A DNA stretch of 64,000 bases from Burkholderiaceae bacterium. GTDB lineage: Bacteria; Pseudomonadota; Gammaproteobacteria; Burkholderiales; Burkholderiaceae_E. The number at the start of each line of letters is the position of its first letter. The stretch's first letter is position 1. The notes under the pieces were generated by a model. The model searched no databases. It had not been told where the DNA came from and was given only the letters and a program-made list of their open reading frames with translations. Where the stretch lies: positions 54,740 through 118,739 of the forward strand of contig JACKLP010000010.1 of NCBI GenBank assembly GCA_024235875.1. Reading direction: 5' to 3'. Shown here one piece after another: positions 38,227-46,801 of this stretch. Both the position numbers and the translations under genes were made by a program.

Positions 38227-38278
38227 GGCCGTTCAACCGCTGGCCGCCGGCACCGCCTCCGGTCGTTGGCGGCGGGTG

Positions 38279-39877
38279 TCAGCGCCCATTCGTGGGCCCC
38301 AGGTCCAGCTTTGCCTGCGGGTCGCGCGGATGGTGCGGCCTGACCTCCTCGACGAACGGAAAGCGAGCCCTGGACTTCGTGGCGGTGGTGTTCGGATCGA
38401 CGGCACCGCGCACGTAGCGCCGCGCCGAGTCGACCTTGGGTTCGTAGTCCCAGGCGGTGAACTGCCCCTGCAGCAACGCCTCCTGGGCGAACAGCCGGCG
38501 CCGCTGGGACTGGCGGATCTCCTGCTCCAGGCCGTCGTAGTCCCAGCGCTTCATCATCTCGGCGTGGAGCCTTGCTTCGGTCGCCGCATGCGCAGGGTCG
38601 CCGGCCAGGTTCGTGAGCTCGTTCGGGTCCTGGTTCAGGTCGAACAGCATCGGGGGATCGTGGCGGCAGTACACGTACTTGAACCCGTCCAGGCGAAGCA
38701 TCAGCGCGGGCGCATAGACGCCCTCGCCGAGGAACTCCATCATCACGTCGTCGCCGCGGTCGCGATCCTCGCCGTGCATCATGGCCGCAAGGCTGCGGCC
38801 GTCGAGCGCATCGACCGGGTCGATGGGCTTGCCATCGGCCACCAGGTCATTGAAGGTCGGCAGCAAGTCCATCAGCGACACGCCGCGCTCCTCGACCCGA
38901 CCACGATGCACGCCCGGGCCGGCCGCGATCATCGGGACCCGGACCGACCATTCGAAGGGCTGGAACTTGAACCAGGAACCTCGCTCGCCGAGCATCTCGC
39001 CATGGTCCGAGACGATGAACACATAGGTGTTCTCGGTGAACCCGGTGGCCTCGAGCACCTTGAGCAGCCGTCCGACCAGCGAGTCGAAGTAGGAGGTCAT
39101 CGCGTAGTAGGCGTGACGCGCGGTGCGAATGTGCGCCTGGCTGATGTCGTGCTCGTCGCAGCGAATCGTATAGGCGTAGCGTCGCGACCAGGGATCGCGT
39201 TGCTCGATCGGAATGAAGGCTACCTGCGGCATGTCGATCGAATCGTGATCGTACAAGTCCCAGAACTCGCGCGTGGTCACGAACGGGTTGTGCGGATGGG
39301 TGAACGACGCCCACAACATGAACGGGCGCCGATCGCTGCTGCGCGCATAGTCCCAGAGCCGTTGCTCGGCGTGATAGCAGACCTCCTCGTCATAGTCGAT
39401 CTGCAGGTTGCGCTCGCACAATCCCGCCTCGACGATCGAGCGCAGGCTCATGCGCGACGGCGCATAGGGCTGGTCGGTCTTCGACCAATCGGCGGTCCAG
39501 CCGAAGTCCGACGGATAGATGTCGGTGGTCACCCGCTCCTCGAAGCCATGCAACTGCTCGGCGCCGGTGAAATGCATCTTGCCCGACAGGCAGGTTCGAT
39601 AGCCCTGGTGGCGAAGATAGTGGGCGAGCGTCAGCGTGGACGATGCGATGTCGCCCGCGTTGTCGTAGGCCCCCACGGCGGACGAAAGCCGACCGGTCAG
39701 CATCGCGCCGCGCGAGGGGCCGCAGACCGGGTTGTTGCAATAGGCGTTCAGAAAGGTCACGCCGCGCTCGGCCAGCGCGCTGAGGTGGGGAGTCCGCACC
39801 AGCGAATGCCCGTACATGGGCAGTACCTTGGCCGTGAGTTGGTCGGCCTGGATCACCAGGATATTGGGTCGGGTCAT
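38279..39877 (-). CDS. Sulfatase, choline-sulfatase (BetC)-like
   Basis: 532 residues. Starts with the sulfatase fold PNILVIQADQLT; the catalytic Cys52 lies in CGPSRGAML (C-x-P-S-R), the target for conversion to formylglycine. The middle part SGKMHFTGAEQLHGFEERVTTD and SFTHPHNPF, and SDHGEMLGERGSWFK near the end, match choline-sulfatase closely. Such enzymes hydrolyse choline-O-sulfate to choline and sulfate in the cytoplasm; no signal peptide is seen. A formylglycine-generating enzyme is not in the window. The following GMC oxidoreductase would suit further oxidation of choline. Substrate is inferred from motif resemblance and context. Confidence 0.82.
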   Translation of the reverse strand: MTRPNILVIQADQLTAKVLPMYGHSLVRTPHLSALAERGVTFLNAYCNNPVCGPSRGAMLTGRLSSAVGAYDNAGDIASSTLTLAHYLRHQGYRTCLSGKMHFTGAEQLHGFEERVTTDIYPSDFGWTADWSKTDQPYAPSRMSLRSIVEAGLCERNLQIDYDEEVCYHAEQRLWDYARSSDRRPFMLWASFTHPHNPFVTTREFWDLYDHDSIDMPQVAFIPIEQRDPWSRRYAYTIRCDEHDISQAHIRTARHAYYAMTSYFDSLVGRLLKVLEATGFTENTYVFIVSDHGEMLGERGSWFKFQPFEWSVRVPMIAAGPGVHRGRVEERGVSLMDLLPTFNDLVADGKPIDPVDALDGRSLAAMMHGEDRDRGDDVMMEFLGEGVYAPALMLRLDGFKYVYCRHDPPMLFDLNQDPNELTNLAGDPAHAATEARLHAEMMKRWDYDGLEQEIRQSQRRRLFAQEALLQGQFTAWDYEPKVDSARRYVRGAVDPNTTATKSRARFPFVEEVRPHHPRDPQAKLDLGPTNGR

Positions 39878-39942
39878 GGTCTGGGTTTCTCCGGGAACGG
39901 GTCAGGGCACGACCGGGATCGGCCGGGCCGAAAGCGGTGTCG

Positions 39943-41445
39943 TCATCGGCGCACGGCCATCGGCGCCTGGGGCCGCGGCGTCGGGCGACGGTGCGCGCGA
40001 TAGCTGCCGAGCACCGACCACTCGAGGATCTCGGCGATCGCGCGGTCGCGCCGCGCACCGAAGGCCGGATCCCGCCAGCGATTGCGCGTCTCGCCCGGAT
40101 CCTCGCCGAGGTCGTAGATCTCGCCCTCGTCGGTGCCCGGATAGATGACGTACTTCAGGTTCGCGTCGCGCCGCATGATCACATGCTCGGCGGCCGACTG
40201 GATGTGATCACGGCCGAGCTCGCCATAGACATGCTCGCGAAAACCGGTCGCCGTCGCATCGCCGTTGGCCAGCATCGGCGCGAGGCTGCGGGCCTCCCAG
40301 TGCGTCGGTGGCGTGATCCCCGCGAACGCCAGGATGGTCGGCGCCAGGTCCATCAGTTGCACCGGATTCGCGCACCGCAGGCCGCGCGGCGCCGCGGAAT
40401 GATCGCCCAGTGCCGAGCGCGACGGCAGCCGCGCGATCAGTGGCACCCGGTTGACGCTGTCGTACATCGTCCATTTCTGGATGTGTCCGTGCTCGCCGAG
40501 TGCATCGGCGTGGTCCGACGTGAACAGGATCAAGGTGTTGTCGAGCACCTGGCGTGCCTCGAGCACCCGCAGGATCCGCGCGACCTGCGCATCGATCAAC
40601 GACACATTGGCCAGATAGTGGCGTCGGATGCGCAGCAGATCCTCGCGGGAAAGATGGTCGCGCCAGGCGACCGAGTCGATGTTGAATCGCTTCATCGTCT
40701 CGCGCAGCGCCGCATGCATCGAGGGCTGTGCGGCCAGCTCGGCCTCGGTCGCCGGCTGCAAGGGCAGGTCCAGCCCGGCATAGCGCTCCAGCCATCGCGC
40801 CGGCGGGTCGTAGGGCGGATGCGGGCCGGGAAACCCGACCTGGAGAAAGAACGGCGCCTGGGCGCGCCGCTCCTCGAGCCACCAGGCCGTGGTCTCGCCG
40901 ATGAACACATCCGGATGCAGGGCTTCGTCGAGCTCCCATTCGAAGCAGCCCAGCGCCCGGAGAAAGCCCGCCGGATCGGCCTGCGAGCGGGTGTAGCGCG
41001 ACGGCTTGACCAGGCCGTGCGCTTTCAGGGCCTTGTCCCACTCGTCGTAGAACGCGCGCTCGTGCTCGTCGAGGAACAGCGGCCGATCCTTGTTCTCGAC
41101 CACGAAGCGCTGGTGGAAGCCGCCGCTGGCGTCGTACGGATTGATGTGCATCTTTCCGATGTTCACGCAGTGGTAGCCGGCGTCGGCCAGCGTCCGGACC
41201 CAACTCGGCTCCCAGGGCTCGAAGTTCGTGTAGACCTGGGTGCCGTGCGGGTAGACGCCGTTGAACAGGCTCGCGCGCGACGAAACGCAGACCGGCGAAG
41301 TGACGAAGCACTCGGTGAACGAGGTGCCCTCCTCGGCCAGTGAGTCCAGGCACGGCGTATGAGCCCAGGGGCTGCCCAGCGCGCCGATCGTGTCGGCGCG
41401 CTGCTGGTCGGTGATGATCAGAAGGATGTTCGGACGCTCGCTCAT
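39943..41445 (-). CDS. Sulfatase
   Basis: 500 residues with the sulfatase start PNILLIITDQQRADT and catalytic Cys53 in CVSSRASLF (C-x-S-S-R variant). IGKMHINP and LFTSDHADALGEHG supply the metal and sulfate-binding residues. No signal peptide, so probably cytoplasmic. It differs from its neighbour in the middle domain and may act on a different ester or phosphonate. It lies between the TAXI-type binding protein and the BetC-like sulfatase on the same strand, with gaps of 43 and 65 bases, so all should be cotranscribed. Confidence 0.85.
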   Translation of the reverse strand: MSERPNILLIITDQQRADTIGALGSPWAHTPCLDSLAEEGTSFTECFVTSPVCVSSRASLFNGVYPHGTQVYTNFEPWEPSWVRTLADAGYHCVNIGKMHINPYDASGGFHQRFVVENKDRPLFLDEHERAFYDEWDKALKAHGLVKPSRYTRSQADPAGFLRALGCFEWELDEALHPDVFIGETTAWWLEERRAQAPFFLQVGFPGPHPPYDPPARWLERYAGLDLPLQPATEAELAAQPSMHAALRETMKRFNIDSVAWRDHLSREDLLRIRRHYLANVSLIDAQVARILRVLEARQVLDNTLILFTSDHADALGEHGHIQKWTMYDSVNRVPLIARLPSRSALGDHSAAPRGLRCANPVQLMDLAPTILAFAGITPPTHWEARSLAPMLANGDATATGFREHVYGELGRDHIQSAAEHVIMRRDANLKYVIYPGTDEGEIYDLGEDPGETRNRWRDPAFGARRDRAIAEILEWSVLGSYRAHRRPTPRPQAPMAVRR

Positions 41446-41488
41446 GCCAGGAACCCGCCAGGACGTGGAATACGGTCGCGATCGACAC

Positions 41489-42493
41489 CTATTTGGACGT
41501 GCGCTTGACGAACTCCTCGATGCCGGGGACGCCGATCTCGCGGTAGTAGCGCAGTGCGCCCGGATGCAGCGGAGCCGCGAACCCGTTGAGCACCGTCTCC
41601 TTCTTGACGCGACCGAATGCGGGATGCACGCCCTTGAGCTTGTCGAGGTTCTCGAAGATCGTCTTGGTCATCTGGTAGACCAGTTCCTCGGGCACCTTCT
41701 TCAGGATGACCAAGCCGTTGGACAGGCCGAAGCTCGGCGTCGGCGCGTCGACGCCCTTGTACAGCTTGCCGGGAATGTTCAGGCGGAAGTACGGCGGGTT
41801 GGCGGCATGATGCTTCGCATACATGTCGTCCGGAATCGGCAGCAGCCGGATCGAGCGCTCCGCGGTGAGCTTCTTGACCGGGGGCAGCGGAAAACTGCCG
41901 TTCCAGATCGCCGCATCGAGATTGCCGTCGGCCAGCATCGAGACCATGTTGCCGAGCCGGACACGGAAGGGCTTGAAATCGACATCGGGCTTCAGGCCCA
42001 GCGTTTCCATCATCGCGTCGGCATCGAGCATCGAGGTGCCGCCCGGCTGCCCCATGCCCACGCGCTTGCCCTTGAGGTCGGCGAGCGACTTCACCGGACT
42101 GTCGGCGAGCGTGACCACGTGCATGGCCACCGGCACGATCGCCATCCAGCTCAGGATCTGCCCCTTCTCGCCGCCCTTGAAGCTGCCCGTCGACGCGTAG
42201 GCCTGGTAGGCCGAGAGCGAGGTCGCCATCGAGGCCTCGAGTTCGCCGCGCTGCAGCAGCTTCACGTTGACGACATAACCCTTCGTCTCCTCCGCGGTCA
42301 CGCGCACGCCCTTGACGTTGCGATTGATGACGTCGGCGATGCCGGCGGCCCAGGTGTAGGCGGTGCAGCCGACCGGACACGAGCCGATCGAGATGTTCAC
42401 GTCGGCGGCACGCGCCGCGCCGGTCGGCCCGATCGCGAGCGCGGCAGCGGCCACCAGCGCGGTCGCGCCCAAGTTCCTGATTCCGTGTTTCAT
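41489..42493 (-). CDS. TAXI-family TRAP transporter solute-binding protein
   Basis: 334 residues with a signal peptide ending near GAARA (about residue 29). Domain features of the TAXI group: SIGSCPVGCTAYTWAAGIADVIN at the start, ELEASMATSLSAYQAY, and KGKRVGMGQPGGTSMLDADAM. Such periplasmic proteins deliver carboxylates or related compounds to a fused TRAP permease, here encoded just upstream by 76 bases. The pocket includes several charged loops but the ligand cannot be told. In context it probably supplies the sulfate ester cut by the two sulfatases. Confidence 0.88.
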   Translation of the reverse strand: MKHGIRNLGATALVAAAALAIGPTGAARAADVNISIGSCPVGCTAYTWAAGIADVINRNVKGVRVTAEETKGYVVNVKLLQRGELEASMATSLSAYQAYASTGSFKGGEKGQILSWMAIVPVAMHVVTLADSPVKSLADLKGKRVGMGQPGGTSMLDADAMMETLGLKPDVDFKPFRVRLGNMVSMLADGNLDAAIWNGSFPLPPVKKLTAERSIRLLPIPDDMYAKHHAANPPYFRLNIPGKLYKGVDAPTPSFGLSNGLVILKKVPEELVYQMTKTIFENLDKLKGVHPAFGRVKKETVLNGFAAPLHPGALRYYREIGVPGIEEFVKRTSK

Positions 42494-42569
42494 GTCCGTC
42501 TCCTCCTGGTTCGACCTCGGTGGGCCGTCATGTCTGGGTCGCCGGCGATTCCGTCGACCCGCGTCCGAT

Positions 42570-44486
42570 TCACGATGCGCCGGGGGAGCGCAGCGGTGCC
42601 TGGGCGGCCCCGCGTTGCATCCATAGCAAGCTGGCGAGCAAGACGATGCCCGTCAGGTCCGTCTGCCAGGTCGAGCTGATGAGCAGGCCGGCGACCACGA
42701 CATAGCCGACACGCTCGAACCAGCCGAGCCGGCGCAGCAACCATCCCTGCAGCGCGGCCGCCAACGCCAGCCCGCCGACGACGGCGGTCACGCCGGCGAT
42801 GATCACCGCGGGCGCCGACGCACCGACGCCGAGCATCGCCGGGTTGTAGGCGAAGAAGTACGGCACCACGAAAGCGGCCGCGCCGAAGCGACAGGCCTGG
42901 ACCGCGATACCGACCGGGTTCGCCTGGGCGATGCCGGCGGCGGCATAGGCCGCGAGCGCCACCGGCGGCGTGATCGACGAAAGCATGGCCGCGTAGAACA
43001 CGAACAGGTGCGCAGCCAGCAGGTTCACGCCGAGCTCGACCAGCGCCGGCGCCACCAGGGTCGCGACCAGGATGTAGGCCGCGGCGGTCGGCAGGCCCAT
43101 CCCGAGGACGAGCGATGCGGCCATGGTCAGCAACAAGGCCACGAACAGGCTGCCGCCCGAGAGCGTGACGACCAGCGAAGAGAACTTGAGGCCCAACCCG
43201 GTCAGGGTGATCACGCCAATGATGATCCCGGCCGTTGCGCAGGCGGTGGCGACCGGCAGGATCGCATCGGCGCCGGCCACGGCCGCCGCCACGATGCGCC
43301 GCGGGGTCAGCCAGGTGGCACGGCGCACGAAGCCCAGGCCGAAGGCGGCGACGATCGCCCAGAAGGACGCGTACATCACAGAGTAGCCGCCGATGAGCAA
43401 CCACACGAAGACCACCATCGACAGCAGCAGGTGGCCGCCTTGCAGCAAGGCGCCGCCTACCGAGGGAAGGTCGTTGCGATCGAGCACGCTGATGTCGCGC
43501 TTGAGCGCCTCGAAATGAACCACGGCGAACAGCACCGCGTAGTAGACGAGCGCGGGCACCACCGCGGCGGCGGCGATGTCGAGGTAGTCGATCTCGGTGA
43601 TGTCCGCCATCAGGAAGGCGGCGGCGCCCATCACCGGAGGCATCAGTTGCCCGCCGGTCGAGGCCACGGCCTCGACCGCGCCCGCGGTCCGGGCGTCGTA
43701 GCCATTGCGGCGCATCAGCGGAATGGAGATCGTGCCGGTCGTGAGCACGTTGGCCACCGCGGTTCCCGAGATCATGCCCATCAGGCTGGATCCGACCACC
43801 GCGGCCTTGGCCGGGCCACCGCGCATGCGCCCGGTCATTCCGGTGGCGATATCCATCAGCGTGCCGCTCGCCCCGGTGTGCTCGAGCACGGCGCCGAACA
43901 GCACGATCAGGATCACGAAGGTGGCCGAGACACCGAGCGGCGTGCCGAACACGCCGCTGCCGCCGAGGTAGAGCTGCGCCACGATGCGCTCGATCGAGTA
44001 GCCGCGGTGACCGGCCAGGCCCGGCAGCAGGTCGCCGAAATACGCATAGAGCAGGAACAGCAGGGCGAGAATCACGATCGCCAGTCCGATGGTGCGGCGC
44101 GTGGCTTCGAGCAACACGACGAGCGTCACGATGCCCAGCACGAACTCGGCGCGTGTCATTTCGCCGAAGCGCGCGGCGATCTCGTCGTGAAAGAGCACGT
44201 GATAGCCCATGGCCACGACCGACGCCACGAGCAGCAGGGCGGCGATCCAACGGCCGGGGCCGCGTCCCGGTCCCGACGGCGCCCGCATCGCGCCCACGAA
44301 GACGAGCGCCAGGACCAGGCCGAGGTGTGCGGGCCGCTGGATCATGTCGGGGAACACGCCGTAGAACGCGGTGTAGAGCGAGAACGCCGCCAGCACGAGC
44401 GCGAGGACGATCGTCACCGGGCCGGCGGGGCCGCCCGTTGCAGGCGGCGGCACCGTTGCCGCGAAGTCCACGTTCGACTCAGCCAT
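42570..44486 (-). CDS. TRAP transporter fused permease (DctQ-DctM, TAXI type)
   Basis: 638 residues from the ATG at 44486, preceded by GGAGGG at seven bases. The first part (about 20-150) corresponds to the four-helix small subunit, the rest to the large DctM-type subunit with LEATRRTIGLAIVILAL, GVSATFVILIVLFGAVLEHTG, GTAVANVLTTGTISIPLM and GMGLPTAAAYILVA, all diagnostic for fused TAXI-TRAP permeases. About 15-17 helices are expected. It uses a Na+ or proton gradient with the TAXI binding protein. It overlaps the ROK gene by eight bases and is therefore in the same operon. The substrate is unknown. Confidence 0.88.
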   Translation of the reverse strand: MAESNVDFAATVPPPATGGPAGPVTIVLALVLAAFSLYTAFYGVFPDMIQRPAHLGLVLALVFVGAMRAPSGPGRGPGRWIAALLLVASVVAMGYHVLFHDEIAARFGEMTRAEFVLGIVTLVVLLEATRRTIGLAIVILALLFLLYAYFGDLLPGLAGHRGYSIERIVAQLYLGGSGVFGTPLGVSATFVILIVLFGAVLEHTGASGTLMDIATGMTGRMRGGPAKAAVVGSSLMGMISGTAVANVLTTGTISIPLMRRNGYDARTAGAVEAVASTGGQLMPPVMGAAAFLMADITEIDYLDIAAAAVVPALVYYAVLFAVVHFEALKRDISVLDRNDLPSVGGALLQGGHLLLSMVVFVWLLIGGYSVMYASFWAIVAAFGLGFVRRATWLTPRRIVAAAVAGADAILPVATACATAGIIIGVITLTGLGLKFSSLVVTLSGGSLFVALLLTMAASLVLGMGLPTAAAYILVATLVAPALVELGVNLLAAHLFVFYAAMLSSITPPVALAAYAAAGIAQANPVGIAVQACRFGAAAFVVPYFFAYNPAMLGVGASAPAVIIAGVTAVVGGLALAAALQGWLLRRLGWFERVGYVVVAGLLISSTWQTDLTGIVLLASLLWMQRGAAQAPLRSPGAS

Positions 44487-45741
44487 CCGCGAACCCTCCG
44501 GCGACGCCTGCCCCGGCGCCGAACGAATCCAGTTCGAGCCCGGGCGAGTACACGTGATCGAGAAGCGCGACCAGGGCCGCCGCGTGTACCGGCGCCATCG
44601 TGCTGCGGGTCGTCTTGCGGACCAGGTCCGCGCCGACCGCGCCACCTTGCTGCAGCCCGCGCAGCAGTCCCCGGAAATAGCTGTCGTTGCGAGCCAGCGA
44701 ACCGGCGACGATGACGACGTCGGGATCGAACGACAGGTCCACGTAGGCCAGCGCCCGTGCGAGCGCTACCCCCGCGTCGCCGAGCAGGCGACGAACCCGG
44801 GCGGCGCGGCTCGCGGTCGGGACGGTGGGTTCGATCAGGTCGTGGATCTGGCGCGCATAGTCGCGAACCCGCGCCGGCGCGTAGGCGGGTCCCCCCCCCT
44901 CGCCCAGCCGCACGAGCACGGACCAGCCGGAGGCCACGCAGTTCAGGCAGTCCGAGCGACCGCACGAGCAGATCATTCGCGTCGGCCGGGTCGGAAAATG
45001 GCCGATACGCCCGGCATGGAAACCCGCGCCGCGCATCAGCGCACCGTCGAACCAGACGCTCATGCCCAGCGTGGTGGCCGCGTGGATCAGCACCACGGCG
45101 CGCGCGTCAGGCGCGCAACCGTGGAAGGTCTCGGCCCGCACGAGCGTGTCGGCGACCCGCTCGACCGACACCGGCGCGCCAAGCGCAGCCTCGGCCCGGA
45201 CACCGAGATCGAACGGCTTCCAGCCCAGATAGCCGCCACCCAGGACCACGCCACGCGACGGGTCGACGTTGACGGCGACGCTGAAGCTCGCCCCCGCGAC
45301 CCGCGATGCGTCGATGCCGGCCGAATCGAGCAGCGACGCGATCGCGTCGCACGCCTGGCCGAGCACGGCCTCGCCGTCGCTGATGTCCTCGATCGCGATC
45401 GGCCGGGTGCCGATCGGGTTGCCGCAAAGGTCGACGACCGTCACCTCTTGCGAATAGGCGCTGAGTACGGCGCCGACGGCATAGGCGCCATCGGCCCGCA
45501 GGCCGAGCGCCGATGCCGGTCGCCCCCGGCCCGACGCCGGCGCCTGCACGGACTCGACCACCAGCCCCGCGACTTCGAGCTCGCGCACGATCCGGCCGAT
45601 CGCCATCTGGGACAGGCCGAGACGATCGGCCAGCTCCCCCCTCGAGATGCCGGGCGAATCGAAGACGCCACGCAGCACCAGGCTGCGGTGCACGCGCCGC
45701 AGCGAGCCGGGTGTCCCCTTCACCGACAATTTATTAACCAT
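44479..45741 (-). CDS. ROK-family transcriptional regulator (kinase site lost)
   Basis: 420 residues from the ATG at 45741 (MVNKLSVKG). A winged helix-turn-helix fills 1-75 (SRGELADRLGLSQMAIGRIV). The ROK half follows, including the zinc cluster CSCGRSDC. The ATP phosphate motif (DxGGT) is absent, the ND before the helix is replaced by ERVAD, and the AGEIGH motif reads AGRIGH, so it has no sugar kinase activity and acts only as regulator. A TTG upstream (45777) is rejected because it is part of the -35 hexamer. It precedes the TRAP transporter genes with an eight-base overlap and probably represses the cluster. Confidence 0.85.
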   Translation of the reverse strand: MVNKLSVKGTPGSLRRVHRSLVLRGVFDSPGISRGELADRLGLSQMAIGRIVRELEVAGLVVESVQAPASGRGRPASALGLRADGAYAVGAVLSAYSQEVTVVDLCGNPIGTRPIAIEDISDGEAVLGQACDAIASLLDSAGIDASRVAGASFSVAVNVDPSRGVVLGGGYLGWKPFDLGVRAEAALGAPVSVERVADTLVRAETFHGCAPDARAVVLIHAATTLGMSVWFDGALMRGAGFHAGRIGHFPTRPTRMICSCGRSDCLNCVASGWSVLVRLGEGGGPAYAPARVRDYARQIHDLIEPTVPTASRAARVRRLLGDAGVALARALAYVDLSFDPDVVIVAGSLARNDSYFRGLLRGLQQGGAVGADLVRKTTRSTMAPVHAAALVALLDHVYSPGLELDSFGAGAGVAGGFADG

Positions 45742-45777
45742 TGGTGAATATATATCGACACCGAGGGGAGCTGTCAA
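45741..45777 (-). promoter_or_regulatory. Strong sigma70 promoter of the ROK gene, apparently leaderless
   Basis: On the minus strand TTGACA (45772-45777) is followed after exactly 17 bases by TATATA (45749-45754). Only seven bases separate the latter from the ATG, so the transcript should start at or next to the initiation codon. No Shine-Dalgarno sequence is present. The inverted repeat TTCACC-N18-GGTGAA spans the ATG and could be an autoregulatory operator. Confidence 0.65.
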
Positions 45778-45792
45778 TCGCCCGAGCGCGAT

Positions 45793-46725
45793 TCACCCGA
45801 GCGCGGCCCGCTTGGACTCGATTCGAGCCATCATCCGGGTCAGGTCGGCCTGCTCATCTGCGTTGAGCTGCGCACCGGGCGCGCGCAGGCGGGCGCTCGC
45901 GATCGCACCGCGGCGGCGCAGGATTTCCTTGCGCCACGCCAGCGCGACACCGGCCTGGGTCTCGTAGCGAACCAGGGGCAGGTAGATCTCGAACAGATCG
46001 TCGGCGCGGTCGCGATCGCCCGCCTTCATCGCCTGATAGACATCGACGAGCATCTCCGGATAGGCGACGCCGGTCATCGGGCCATCCGCGCCGCGAGCGA
46101 GTTCGAGCGGATAGAACAGGCCGTTGTTGCCGACCAGGATCGACGTCCGACGCTGGCCCTTGGCCTCGAGCGCGCGGATCCGGGAGATCTTGGTCAGGCC
46201 GGGCGAATCCTCGGCCTTGAGCATCACCACCTGGGGCAGCTCGCGCACGATGCGCGAGAACACCGGCACCGACATGTGAACGCCGGTCACCGCCGGATAG
46301 TCCTGCAGGCACACCGGCGTATCCGGCCCGACCGCGGCACAGGCGCCGGCGAAGAAATTGAAGAACTGCTCGTCGTGCTTCACCGATGGCGGCGGCGCGA
46401 TCATGACGCCGGCAGCCCCCGCGTCCATGGCCGCTGCCGCCAGCGACACCATCGGATCGAAGGCCGGCGCGGACACACCCACGACGACCTTGACCCGGCC
46501 ATCGACCCGGGCCAGAAAGCGCCGCATCACCGCCAGGGATTCTTCGCCGGAGAGCTTGTTCGCCTCGCCCATCACCCCGAGGATGGTCAGGCCGGCGATG
46601 TCGTGACCCAGGTAGAAGTCGGTGAGCGAGTCGATGCTGGCGTAGTCGACCGCCCCTTCATCGGTAAAGGGCGTGGCGGCAATGACGAAGACGCCGGCGG
46701 TATCGGTCTGGATGCGCTGCGACAT
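45793..46725 (-). CDS. Dihydrodipicolinate synthase-family aldolase/lyase
   Basis: 310 residues, a TIM-barrel class I aldolase. Schiff-base Lys170 is in VVMLKAEDSPG and Tyr143 in CLQDYPAVTG; LGVMGEANKLS replaces the GTTGE motif of lysine-pathway DapA, so substrate binding differs. Family members cleave or condense pyruvate with aldehydes (sialic acid lyase, keto-deoxy-sugar aldolases, hydratase-aldolases). It is the gene upstream of the ROK regulator on the same strand, 51 bases away, and likely acts on a breakdown product of the compound carried by the TAXI system. It is not the housekeeping DapA. Confidence 0.85.
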   Translation of the reverse strand: MSQRIQTDTAGVFVIAATPFTDEGAVDYASIDSLTDFYLGHDIAGLTILGVMGEANKLSGEESLAVMRRFLARVDGRVKVVVGVSAPAFDPMVSLAAAAMDAGAAGVMIAPPPSVKHDEQFFNFFAGACAAVGPDTPVCLQDYPAVTGVHMSVPVFSRIVRELPQVVMLKAEDSPGLTKISRIRALEAKGQRRTSILVGNNGLFYPLELARGADGPMTGVAYPEMLVDVYQAMKAGDRDRADDLFEIYLPLVRYETQAGVALAWRKEILRRRGAIASARLRAPGAQLNADEQADLTRMMARIESKRAALG

Positions 46726-46801
46726 GGCGGTCTGGACAGGGTCGGGTGGCAGACCCGATCATGTTACTCGACGGCTCGCGCCTGCTCGAGACCTTGCCGC
46801 T

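Noticed and set aside
42490..44250. Long minus-strand frame of about 586 codons inside the TRAP permease region
   Set aside because: It is an Arg/Gly-rich shifted frame of the permease, whose correct frame shows membrane helices and family motifs.
45741..45777. TTG at 45777 as start codon of the ROK gene
   Set aside because: This TTG is the start of the perfect -35 hexamer TTGACA, and the ATG at 45741 begins the family-like N-terminus.
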